Made by a program: the position numbers and the translations under genes. The notes under the pieces were generated by a model. It saw only the letters and a list, made by a program, of their open reading frames with translations, did no database searches and had not been told where the DNA came from. From Cymbidium sinense (lineage: Eukaryota; Streptophyta; Magnoliopsida; Asparagales; Orchidaceae): a stretch of DNA of 64,000 bases. Below are positions 20,171 through 31,100 of this stretch, piece after piece; the first letter of the stretch is position 1, and every line of letters begins with the position of its first letter. The stretch covers positions 59,618,266 to 59,682,265 of the forward strand of contig CM038222.1 of assembly GCA_021442155.1 (NCBI GenBank), given 5' to 3'.

Positions 20171-20958
20171 TGATATGACACTTAAAATACTACTAATCGC
20201 ACGGATATTGATTAAATGCAAACTATCGGTTGAAACTGGTAGATCAAGCACTTAAAATATCAAAACTCACGGGATGTCACTTAAATCCATAAATAACTCT
20301 CAAACATGGAGTGTTTATAGTCAAATCGAGCGTCTCAATGAGCTGGATCTAACAAGCTCAAGATCTCATAATTTTGACTTCATTTGAGCATTCAAATACT
20401 TAAAATATATCAATTGATCAAAGAAATCATTTGAGAGATGAAGTGGAGTGGTTCGATTTTGCATGTATTTACAAAGATGTCACTCTCCAATATAGTCCTC
20501 ATTCCTCAATCCTGCAAAACTTGAAAATCCTCCGATCACCCCTCGTTGATTTTATTACCAGCCGTCGGCCATAATCGTTGATCCTTCGCGTCAATCTCCG
20601 TCATCTATGGCGATCCTCATCGTCGGTGGCATTCCCCACTGTTCACCATCATCTACTACCACTAGCAATTGTTACAACCTGAATGTGACTATATAGATGT
20701 TGTTGTCTGATTCTGGGATTCCCATTGTCACCTTCTCTACAATTATGTAATCTATTTATCGGAAAACTTGTACTCAAAACAAATATATAGTGGAAGTTTT
20801 TTCTCGATTTTTTTTTTCCTCTTTTCGAGATTTTTCACGTAAAAATTCTGAAGTTTTCTTATTCACTCTTTAAATACATGTGTGTGTGTGCTGGATTTCA
20901 TAACAAGACTAAAGCGTAAACTTTTACTCTATCTCAACTAGTTTTCTAGCACGCAACT
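20171..20958 (+). mobile_element. LTR copy c (3' LTR of element 2)
   Basis: 788 bp from TGATATGACACTT to TTTTCTAGCACGCAACT (last base mutated from the family CA end). Followed by ATGCT at 20,959-20,963, matching the left flank of LTR d. Confidence 0.85.
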
Positions 20959-21990
20959 ATGCTGAAGTTATACTAACGTCATTATATGATCTCCAAAATA
21001 TCACTTTCTTCGTCTTCTAATTTAAATATTTAATATTTTATTATTATTAAAAGTGGTTATCGCAAAGTTTTCTACACAATCAAACACCAACAAATGCTTC
21101 AAGGCACTAAATTCTTTCTATGACATTAAAAAAAAGAAGAAGGAAATTTGCATACATGCATTTACACATCTAACATCTAAAATTTCAGTGCGAATAATCT
21201 CATTTGATAGATTTCATCATTTTGAAACTAATGACTCAATCAATTTCACAAACGGCGGTAGTTTGGGCATCGTCGCAGCCTCCTGATCTTGATATACATG
21301 TAGCATGTCGATGCTCGATAAACGATATTGATCATTAGGTGGTATTTATATTCGATCAATTTGTGCGAATGGCGAAGTCCGTTCGTCGTCGATTGTTTCG
21401 ATTTTTTTCACCCGTTGAGTGTATTTACCGATTTGTGCACTATCACTTCCGATCATTCGACATTCATGTAGACTCATTTAAATTGAGCGTGAACAGTCTC
21501 TTTTGGTAGGTTTTGACATTTCGAAGACAACGACGCAACCAATTTCATGAACGAAGGTCATTGGACATCGTCGCAGTTTCCCTTCACCGATATGCATGTC
21601 GGCATATTAACAGCTCAATCGCTTGATCGTTAGATTATGCAATATTTATATTTTGACCAATTTCGATGTTACGAGCTGGTGAAGTCCGCTTTGTTGATCA
21701 GGTCGTTTAATTAATTTTGGTGATATGTATATTTCAACTTTTGTGTTTGAAGCGTCCAGTTGATCGAATTTATCTTTATAAGCTTAGTTCGACTCATGTG
21801 ATATATATAAAGGTCAACAGCCTTGTTGAAGTTTAAGCTAACTCTATGGTTACATTTATTTAAAATAATATATTTCTTATATTTACATATTTCTTATTAA
21901 AATTAAAGCTACAACTATATTAATTTTTTTAAAAAATAAAATAATCGAAAAACTCTTCAAAAGAGTTCTAATAATTTGTTGATAATTTAC

Positions 21991-21991
<1 letters not shown>

Positions 21992-22027
<36 letters not shown>
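21992..22027. repeat. (AT)n microsatellite
   Basis: About 18 AT units; same locus as 12,041-12,095 in the other segmental copy. Confidence 0.9.
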
Positions 22028-22030
<3 letters not shown>

Positions 22031-22515
22031 GTGTGTAACAATATGACAAATCTCGTGATTCTCTTTAGCCAAGTGTAATAATATTTTTTTAAGTGTAATA
22101 AGAAATAATTTGATATAAGAAAATAATATATATATTAAATAATTTAATACTTAAATTATTAAATTCTAATGCATTTTAATTATATTTAATATTGATATTT
22201 ATTAATTGAGGTGGCTCGTGAATTAATGAGTTGAGTCGAAAGTGGCTTGAGTTCGACCTTTTAGCTTATCAAGTTTGGCTCTCAATTCATTTATCGAGCC
22301 GAGCTTGACCTTTTAGCTTATCAAGTTTGGCTCTCAATTCATTTTACAGCTCAAGCACTGACATGTCTCTCACCCCAAAAAAAAAAATAATAATAAAAAT
22401 AATAAATAATAATATAAAATCTCCAAAATTTTCACCTAATCTAAATGGAGAAATTGACTTCTCACTATATTTCCAATAATATATAATGCAAAGGAATTTC
22501 GGTAGAAAATATTAA

Positions 22516-22962
22516 GGGGTTGTTTGGTTGCCTATATTTAAAGTATAAAGTAAATTGAATGCAGTGTATTTAGATTACTTTTAACTTGTTTGGTTGAAAA
22601 CTCTAGAAATACATGATTTTTTTTTTTGTTTGGTAAAATAAATATAATATAAAGTATTTTTGAGATTATCGGCGTCATCGACCGACGATGACATCGACCG
22701 GCGTGAGTCGGTCGATTATTCGGCGGCGGCGACGGTGTGGCGATGGCGATGGGAGGCCGACGGTGGTGGCTAACACTTGGTAGGTGTATTTGAATTCCAA
22801 ATCGGGAATTCCAAATTCACCCAAAATGATCATTCTAATGCATTTCAAATCTATGAATGCATTGAAATTTTACTTTGCACCATACCAATTACACAAAAAA
22901 TTAAATTCTCTATATTTAATTTACTGTACACTCTACATACATGCAGGCAACCAAACAGCCCA
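22516..22962. mobile_element. PIF/Harbinger-type MITE, copy 2
   Basis: Same element as 12,542-13,028, carried along by the segmental duplication. Ends GGGGTTGTTTGGTTGC and GCAACCAAACAGCCCA. Left flank TAA (22,513-22,515); right flank now TTA (22,963-22,965), one substitution. About 40 bp shorter in the GC-rich centre. Confidence 0.8.
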
Positions 22963-23087
22963 TTAGGACAAGTTTAATTTAACCTTATTTTAATACTTTA
23001 TAATAGAATATATTGTCATAAAAATATATTTAAAAAAAACAATCATGATGACAATTATACCACATAGAGTGACTATTATAATGTTGG

Positions 23088-23325
23088 AATATTTACATAC
23101 ATAACACATAATTTTTATATATCTACATATCTAATACCTAAATATAAATATTTACATACATAACACCTAAATCTTTATTATTACAATAAAAATAATATTT
23201 TTCTTAATTTTTTGAAATAAAATTCACCTTTTAAGTAGAGAAAAAAATATATATTTATAAATATCAAATTTTAGATATTAGATATATAAATAGATAAAAA
23301 TTATGCGCTATATAAATTTTCCTAT
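23088..23325. mobile_element. Palindromic MITE, family M, diverged copy
   Basis: Left arm 'TTTACATACATAACACATAA' and 'CTACATATCTAATACC'; right arm 'ATTAGATATATAAATAG', 'AAAATTATGCGCTATATAAA'. The arms are inverted relative to each other. The matching place in copy 1 keeps only the left arm. Confidence 0.65.
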
Positions 23326-24120
23326 AATTTTTTATTAATATAAAAAACATAGGTGATATTAAATAAATCCAATTTATTTTGACAAAACATCATTCCTAAC
23401 AAACTATACCGTGAAAATAATTATTATAATAAATATGATTTTATGTTTTTCAAAGAGTTTTATATCATTTGTAGAAATATCATTTTAATCAAATAAGTCC
23501 TAACTCTTTCATTTATAAAAAAAATAATTCAATAATTGAAGCTTAAATTACCTGAATCCTATTAGTTTAAAATCTTAGAGATCTTTTTTTAATTATTATT
23601 TTGAGAGATTGAACTACAATAAATATACTATTTTGTTGCAATGCTTTTAAAGAAACAAAAACACAAAAAATCAAAAAAAAAAAAAAAAAAACAAGGAATG
23701 AGTGGAAGATTGCAATGACTACAGTTTAGATAGTGCAAGTATTTGATGTTTGACAGACTGTTAAAATTTTAATAAAATTAAAGGATAAACATAAATTAAT
23801 GATATCGTGTCACCATTGAATTAAAAAAAAGGAATTTATTTCCACTGATTTCTCGTTGCTAATTAAATAAAATAAATTTTTAAAAAGGAATTAAATGAGA
23901 TTTTCTTTGGTACTTCATATGGATATTTGTTCATATCAGGAAAGAATGACTAGAAAAAGTTTTATTTTCAGGCTAACTTTTAGTAGAATTTATAAATATA
24001 ATATTTACAATTATCATATTTAGATAAATAACACTTAAACTTTTGATATTACATTTAAAATATCATCAATATTAATTTTTAAAATAACAAATATTTTTTC
24101 ATAAATAAAAAAATATTATA

Positions 24121-24380
24121 TTTATAAATATCAAACTTCAGATGTTAAATATGCAAATGCATAAACATCATTCCCTAAATTTTTTTATGCTGATATGATA
24201 CTAACGTCATTGTATGACATGAAAAATATCACTTTCTTCATCTTCTAATTTAAATATTTAATGTTTTTTTTAATTAAAAGTGGTTATCGCAAACTTTTCT
24301 ACACAATCAAAGACCAACAAATGCTTCAAGACACTAAAATCTTTCTATGACAACAAAAAAAAAAAAAAACAAAAATAATA
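24121..24380. repeat. Segmental repeat, partial copy 3, with the empty site of element 2
   Basis: 'ATAAATATCAAACTTCAGATG' to 'CAACAAATGCTTCAAGACAC' matches 10,903-11,120, and the junction text at 15,832-15,911 plus 20,964-21,110. At 24,187 it reads ATGCTGATATGATACTAACG without interruption, so it shows the site before element 2 inserted. Confidence 0.85.
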
Positions 24381-24515
24381 TTACAAGCATAGCACACAAT
24401 TCTTATGCATTTACACATCTAACACTTAGAATTTAATATCTATAAATTTAGCTTCAAAAGATGAATTTTACTTAAAAAAAAATATATTAGTTTTATTATA
24501 ATAATAAAATTTAAG

Positions 24516-24583
<68 letters not shown>

Positions 24584-24607
24584 GTGTGCTATGTACGTAA
24601 ATGCCCC
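24381..24607. mobile_element. Palindromic MITE, family M, with (AT)n core
   Basis: Left arm 'AGCATAGCACACAATTCTTA', right arm 'AATTGTGTGCTATGTACGTA', inverted. The interior holds an (AT)n run at 24,520-24,581. The open frame over it is a microsatellite translation. Confidence 0.75.
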
Positions 24608-25300
24608 CAAAAAAATAAATAAATGCTGCATTACAGTAGAATCACTAATACGAAGAAACAACCAAAAAACACTACATTAAAACGTAAACGCCTGAGAGAT
24701 AAGAAATAAACCCAAACCTTATTTCTGCAATGCAATTATAAAGGAGTCCAACTTTCTCTCTATTTTTTTTTTAATTTTTTGAGAAAGTTAAATGACAGGG
24801 CAGCAAAGGACAGCAAATGAACCAAGACAAGCATGTGCTTGAACGAGTTCAAGCTTGTTTCGCATTATTGAGCTCTATTCAAACTTTTTATGATATTGTC
24901 CAAACTTGAACTCATTTAATAAAAGCTTGATCGAGCTCGAGTTGAGTTTACTCATAAGCTTGATTCAAATTGAGATTATCGAGCTTAATAACCAGAATGT
25001 AGTTCAAGTAACTTGTTGAAAAACATACATGAGTTCTATCAATTAATGCTTGATAAACCTAAAAAATAAAAAATTTTACAATATTATTCAAGAACAAACA
25101 TTAATCCAGCTCTTTAACGAGTTATTCGTAAACTTTAAACGATATTGTTCATGAATATAAATGAATTGAACAACAAGCAATTGAATATTTATATAAATGT
25201 TTAAACTCGTTAGGTTAATTAATCAAAAGATCATGAACAAGTTCTAATCAAGCCTAATCATAACTTACTGTCGAGCATTTAGCCCTATTAAATGCTAAAG
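24608..25300. other. Intergenic AT-rich sequence with an AGCTCGAG-type repeat
   Basis: From about 24,830 to 25,290 there are many 'GCTTGATCGAGCTCGAG', 'AACGAGTTCAAGC' words typical of dispersed plant transposon debris. No ends, reading frame or RNA gene can be defined. Confidence 0.45.
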
Positions 25301-25454
25301 CACCAATTTACTATATACTTGTTTCAAATTTAATATATTACCAAGAAATTTTAAAGACTCCATTGCCTCAGTTACAAGGTTTCACTGCTTCATGAATCAT
25401 ACTGTTAAATTATGTATAATTTCATTGAAAATGGCAGCATATAACTGAAGAATT

Positions 25455-25535
25455 TTAACCTGTTTTACCTGGATGGTAACTACACATTTGATTTTGGATG
25501 AGCTTTCTAAGCTGCTGCTGCTGCTGCTGCTGCAA
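25455..25535 (-). repeat. CAG trinucleotide repeat with exon-like surroundings
   Basis: On the minus strand 'TTCTTGCAG' is followed by seven CAG codons and then LRKLIQNQMCSYHPG, with 'GTAAAA' or an in-frame stop close after. The tract ((CTG)n on the plus strand at 25,511-25,533) looks like a polyglutamine exon behind a 3' splice site. It lies downstream of the gene at 28-51 kb. It could be a terminal exon of an unseen alternative transcript, a gene relic, or chance. I cannot name the protein. Confidence 0.3.
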
Positions 25536-26054
25536 GAATAGCCATAAATTAAAAAAAATCTTTCACAAACCTTAGCTTCTGGTTGTGTTTTATTAAATAA
25601 AATCATCACTTCTCACATAGAAGAAGACAATACGAAATTCATATGCAGCATACTTTTCATATTAAATGCGCTCTTTAAAAAGAATGCAGTGATTTGAGAA
25701 ATTACAAATATATATATTAAAACAGAGTGCTTTTCCAGCTAAAAACAGCTTCTGCTATATATCTGGAAACCTTATCATCCTGAAATAAATCAGTGTATTA
25801 CATAAATAGAAGAGTGACGCAGATAAAATTATAAAATCTTATGGCCACTCAAGGAACCAATGTGGACCTTAAGAGTTTTGATGTATGATCATATAAATAT
25901 AGGGGAGATAAACAGGCAAGACAGATTTATCTTAAAAAAAAAAAAAACTAAAATCTAATAGAGAAATTTCACACGATCAAAAGTAAAACAAAGCATTAGA
26001 ATACACTTCAGCGTCCAAGTACCAAGCCACGCTCAAAGCACTGCACACAACTTT

Positions 26055-26109
26055 TTTTTTTTTTTTATGTACAAAATGTATATTCTGCAGTCAAATTGGT
26101 GCATCAATC
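26055..26109 (-). other. Possible 3' UTR exon of the TIGR01589 gene
   Basis: A strong 3' splice site 'TTCTCTGCTGCAG' ends at 26,110, followed by 'GATTGATGCACC' and about 50 bp down to 'TTTTGTACAT' and an A-run on the minus strand. A possible 5' splice site 'CTG|GTCAGT' lies at 28,066/28,065 after the stop codon. Joining them is inference; the 3' UTR may instead read straight on from 28,112. Confidence 0.3.
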
Positions 26110-26289
26110 CTGCAGCAGAGAATAAATATTATTGATGTTATTATTACTTTGTTATCGCAAGATAAAATATACAGATAAGTCTATATAGTACAGTTGATAA
26201 AAAGGATGAAAAGCTATATTAACTGAATAAGTTTAACAGAACAGTACATAAATTTCTTGTAGGAAAAACTAAAGAAGCAAGCATAAAGG

Positions 26290-27265
26290 TTGTGCTGAAT
26301 GACAAGGAATATCTCCCTTCCTCGCCACTAAGTTATCTCTCAAACCTTTTCATATACAGGCGTTATAAAGCCTCTAAAATAAACTTTTATTCAATTTGAT
26401 GAGATGGTTGATGGAAATAGTTGATGGTTTAGGAATATAATTTAATAAAATGGTGAGTGGGGAAGTAAGAGATGGTTGGAAAGAACAATTAATTTTCAAT
26501 GGATATTTCATCATTCTCCCCTTCATGGACGAAACCTATACTCAAATTTGACAAATTTGACAATTTATCGAAGCACAATCCGCATCACCGTCGATCAACG
26601 CCTATCAAAAAGCACAAGGCAATACATGGTGAAACCTGCTTTAAAACCACTTTAATGTAGCCCTAAGCAATTAGAAAATTGAAGTAAATAGGAGAAGAGG
26701 TTTCAATATTAGAAAATACAGAAATTTACATACGTAGTACACAATTCTTATGCATTTACATATCTAACACCTAAAATTCGATATTTACAAACATAGCATC
26801 TTTTCTATGCTTCAAAAGGTGAATATAACTTCAAAAAAGTAGGAAAAGTACTATTTTTGTTGTAATAATATAGATTTAGGTGCTATATATATAAATATTT
26901 ATGTTTGAGTATTAGATATGTAAATATATAAGAATTGTGTGCTATGTATGTAAATGCCCCTAGAAAATAAAATTTACATGAAAATTCACTCACCTGAAAC
27001 TATAAGAACTACAAATCAGTAATCAAAAGGAAATTCAATCACCCATTACATTGGGTAGTCACTCACTCTGCAAGAAAAATCTTATTCTCTGTTACCTTTG
27101 AGCTCTCCATCAAACTGTTTCATATACAAGCCTTTTATAGACTAAAAAAATAATCTCTCATTGAGTTAAATGAGAAAGGATAGTTGATAATTGACAAACA
27201 CAATGCAATAAAATGATTTGTAGGTGATAGGTGATGATAGGGAAGAATGATTACTTTCAATGAAT
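26290..27265. repeat. Pair of diverged direct repeats ~760 bp apart
   Basis: 26,310-26,560 and 27,065-27,270 share 'TTTCATATACARGC', 'TTATA...ACTAAA', 'TTGATAATTGA'-like and 'AATAAAATG' landmarks in the same order. They could be decayed terminal repeats of one element. The element itself is not recognisable, and a MITE lies between them. Confidence 0.35.
26722..26957. mobile_element. Palindromic MITE, family M, complete copy
   Basis: About 236 bp. Left arm 'TTTACATACGTAGTACACAA' continuing 'TTCTTATGCATTTACATATC'; right arm its inverse ('GATATGTAAATATATAAGAA', 'TTGTGTGCTATGTATGTAAA'), ~50-bp inverted ends with few mismatches. Same family as 13,150, 23,088 and 24,381. No clear target duplication can be fixed. 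Confidence 0.75.
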
Positions 27266-27705
27266 AACACTGCAAACATATGCCTCATGAGCAAAAGAAT
27301 ATTTTTGTCAGAGATCATACAACAATATCTAAGAAAAAGAAAAGTTGAAGTGTCATCTGCTATATGATGGATGCAAATAAACCAGGAAGCCAACCTAATG
27401 GATTATAAGGTCAAAGAGAAAGCCTATTATTGTCTCCAAAAACTTGGGTTCATTCAAGTAAATTAGCTTAATTATATTCTCAAAAAATATCTAAGGAAAT
27501 TTTTTGTTTTGATGTTAAAAGAACAATTGTAGGCTTCACTTGCTTTTCTTTAATAGATTATAGGAAATGGCATTCAAACACATGATTCCCAGTGCAACAA
27601 TGAATTACATCAATTAGGTAGCACAAAAGTGAAATTACAACTCCAAGAGACAGCATTTAAATTCAATCATGTTTTCAAAAGCATAAAATTTGAAGATGGG
27701 CCTTT

Positions 27706-27735
27706 CCATTCAACACATCCAAATGTGTTGAATGG
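27706..27735. repeat. Perfect 13-bp inverted repeat with 4-bp loop
   Basis: CCATTCAACACAT, loop CCAA, ATGTGTTGAATGG. In a transcript it would form a perfect short hairpin. Confidence 0.85.
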
Positions 27736-27834
27736 ATATTACATCTTCAAGCAAAATCACAACTTTGAAATTTCACTCAACACATTCCACATGTGTTAGG
27801 TTTGAATTTTCATATTTTTTTTTAAAAAAAGCAC

Positions 27835-27884
27835 ATGAAACCTCTCCATTCAATATACCTGCATTTATTGAATAGAGGTTTCAT
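27835..27884. repeat. Second inverted repeat, 19-21 bp arms
   Basis: ATGAAACCTCT(CC)ATTCAATA and TATTGAATAGAGGTTTCAT pair with one 2-base bulge across a 10-base loop. The ATTCAA core is shared with the hairpin 100 bp upstream. Confidence 0.8.
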
Positions 27885-28111
27885 TTCCAATCAAAATCAA
27901 AAACTCAGGATATTACATCTATTCCACAATAGCAAAAACAACAAATTGCAGCTGAAAAGTTTCAAAAACGATTTATTATATGCTACATAAATAATTCATA
28001 GCTGAGTAAAGTTAATCATGCAGAAAGAGCAAACACCAAAAATACATATTTAAGATTAGACTGACCAGTAAAGCGCTTCATCAAAGGGTAATTCTTGAAC
28101 TAGCTATTTTG

Positions 28112-28176
28112 TTAGTCGCTTCCAAATTCTTCATAACTAACACCTTCAGATATGGTATCTAGCCGCCTCTCTTCTT
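28112..28176 (-). CDS. Exon 7: conserved carboxy end and stop
   Basis: After 'TTAACTGTAG' the leftover G plus AA gives Glu. It reads EEERRL then DTISEGVSYEEFGSD and TAA at 28,114-28,112. This acidic tail is a conserved signature of the family, which supports the whole exon chain. Confidence 0.88.
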
Positions 28177-31100
28177 CTACAGTTAACAATGACAAACATT
28201 AGCAATTGATACCAAGCAAGTATAAAAAAGATGCACACAATACATAAAGCAACCAGCAAAGCAGGATGTGAGAAGGGATTAATGTATGCAATCTTACTCC
28301 CATATTTGTGGAGGGGGTGATTCAATGAGTTAGACTCACGACCTCTAAATCATAGAGAAGACAACATAAATTCAGTTTAATTGGGCTTTGAAAGACGCTC
28401 ATAAGCTCGTGGTGCAATCCACGTGCTTCTCACTCTTTTAGAGTATTGGCAAAAGACTATTGAGCTATTTTAATTATGGAGGGATTGAGGTCTCCCATAG
28501 GTGACAGACCTCTAAGATTAATTACATCTAGGGCCTAAGAATACACTTGATTGACGATATCAATGTCTTATGAAATAATCATGGGAATTTGGTTTGTAAT
28601 GAGGGAATGGTTGAGATGGAAGGTCAACTCAAATAAAATCTCGTAATTTCACCATCTTGGAGAGACTTAGTGGACCCAGTATACCAATGATGGAAAAAGG
28701 GAAGGTTACATCACTATGGTAGTTTGATTAGCATCCATGGGTTGTCTCCTATCACATATCTCAAGTAAACTGGAGTGTAAGTATGCTGAAGAACATATTG
28801 CTTCAAAGCAATGCTTAAAATTTGTCTTGGACAAAAAAGTTCAGACGAGGAAAACATGGTTGATCCTGATTCACAGGTTCAAGGCTATGATCACAATTCA
28901 CCAAAGGAACAACGCACAAGGCTCAAATTGTTCATACCAAAGTATGGCTCAAAGGAACAATGCATGGCTAAGTACAACTAAAGATGTCAATGTGTGATTG
29001 TCTCTCTCTTAGAAGCATTGGCATAATGCATGCAATTGTCTAATATAAGAATATGCTCACCCAAAAAAAGTGCACCTTAAGAGACAAGATAAAGGCTATA
29101 TGCTACAAGGCATCTCTATTATGAGGGCTGATTCTTGAGAGTAAAGGATTAATTGTTGTATCTACCAATTATCTTAAGTTAGATCAAGTTGTTTCATAAA
29201 AGCATGTCCATGCACAACATAAAGTGGTGCTTGCTTTAGTGAGTGTATGATTATCATAGGTAGATGATTGCAATATTAAAAAGGTTGGGGCTTACCGCTC
29301 TAGATACAGAGTGGTCTAAAAGGTGGGACTTGTGGGAAGCTTAAAAAGTGCTATGGTCTAACTCAAAAAATGTACTTGAAAATTATGAGTTAAGCCTTGT
29401 TGAGAATGTAACTAAAACATATGTGATTATGAGCCAACCTAAAAATGACATTCTGTGCGTTAGAAAAAAAAAGCACAAAAAATATAGTAAGGTGAGTCTC
29501 TAAAAATTTGAATCAACACCCCAAAAAGGTAAGATATATAACCTCTTGGTTAGAGGAGAGTTTGACGGTGTGTACAACCTCATCCTATAAGCAAACAAAG
29601 CTACTTGAGTCTAATTGTGCTAGACTATTTAATTTGAATTCAAAATGAAACTAGAGTTTACAACTGTACAATAAATATGCCTATGGATGTGACTTATATC
29701 TCTAAATTAGAAGATGCCAAACGATGGCTCTGATAATCTCACATATAGGTGAGGTTAATTTTTATTATAAACAACCTTGAAGGCTTTATGCAAATGTAAA
29801 GCATAACACATTGGCAAATCTCATATCAATGAATCTCAAAGCATTTTGACGAATCTCATATCAATGGATCTCAAAGCATTTTGTAAAGGTCAGTATGTCA
29901 CATCCATCATTCAAAACTTTGGCAGGTATAATTATAAAAAAATGGTGCAACCCTTAAATTCAATCTCAAACCTACATGTGATAGGTATGTAACCCTAATA
30001 TTCAAATTCTTCTAACTAGCTTGAGATGAAACATAGGAATGTCCTTGGGAGACTTCTCAAGAGAACATTGACTCAGGCAGCTTATAATTCTCTTTAGGAA
30101 AGCAGTAAACCTAACTACCAAGCAATTTCTTTTGAGAATAAACATCTCAGTCCACCATGACAACTTAGCATCTTGCATTCTGATGGCAATATTGATGTGA
30201 CATAGAAGATAAAAAATTTGCAGATGCAAAATATATTAATGACATGCTCAAATATTCATTTAGTCATAACACCTCACTTAATGTTGCCTCTTGATCTGAT
30301 CGGACTAGCAAAACTTGAGTATAACCACTATCAACTCAAGTAAAATTAATATTTGGCATGCATAAGGATTATGTGGGCTCGAGCTACAAATGACAGGGAT
30401 GCACATGCAAAAGACAACAAACAAGCCTGGATGCTTTGGGCTTATAGCACTAGCTTACGTAAATGTGCGATATGGTTAAATGAAGAGCGAGAGAGTGAGT
30501 TAAAAAGAGTTTGAGGTATGTATTCATCTCTAAGAAATGGCATCAGTGATGTAGCAAAGGTTTCATTGCTACTCTATACTAAATACCAAGATGAAGGAGA
30601 AGGCATAAATGGCAGCTTGAGTGTAAGAGGAGATGGTTAATTGGTGTTATGGTCAGCATGAGAGTATTATAGGAACTATAAAGTGCAACCTAGCTCAAGT
30701 GTTAAGAAGTCAATGTACCCTATAAGCTTAATTTATTCAAGCCATACTAATCACTAAATAAATTACTACATGACTAACACCAATAAAAATTCTGCTAATC
30801 ATTTAGATTGAGCTTTATTTGTGCAATTGAGTAGGTTTACATTGGATTATTCCAACTTAAATTTAGTATTTTAATTCACTCATTAGGCCTATCAAATTTT
30901 AATCGAATAATTAGATTTATAACAAATTTAATTAATCAAACTAAATATGCTATGATGTGATTCATGTGAGTCAACCTTACTCCAAAATATAAAGGAATTA
31001 AATTAGCTGGATTCAGATCATTTCAACTGTTCTGACTATTCTTTAATTAAATTTTATGATTACACTTATATGAATAATTGAACCACAATCTAAGTTGACC

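Larger units (their letters stand above)
15912..20958 (+). mobile_element. Element 2: non-autonomous Tat-family derivative with satellite-like interior
   Basis: Two LTRs (15,912-16,791 and 20,171-20,958) of the same family as element 1, a shared primer-binding region at 16,792, and ATGCT at 15,907-15,911 and 20,959-20,963. The ~3.4-kb interior has no gag or pol. It consists of ~300 bp of leader, ~14 R1 repeats, GC-rich degenerate repeats, four R2 repeats and the shared 3' leader with polypurine tract. It must have depended on enzymes of a complete relative. The uninterrupted target site survives at 24,187. Confidence 0.85.
20964..24186. repeat. Segmental repeat, copy 2
   Basis: Matches 10,970-13,200 up to about 23,150 and 15,446-15,906 from 23,755 on. 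Between these, copy 2 has ordinary AT-rich sequence and a palindromic MITE where copy 1 has the telomere-like composite. Contains the ~300-bp tandem duplication (21,255-21,780), (AT)n at 21,992-22,027 and the MITE at 22,516-22,962. No gene seen. Confidence 0.8.

Noticed and set aside
24440..24661. Minus-strand frame with alternating Ile-Tyr
   Set aside because: Translation of the (AT)n core of a MITE.
28301..28460. Possible tRNA-derived SINE ('TGAGTTAGACTCACGACCTC')
   Set aside because: Only a weak A-box likeness, no B box at suitable spacing, no tail; not enough to call.
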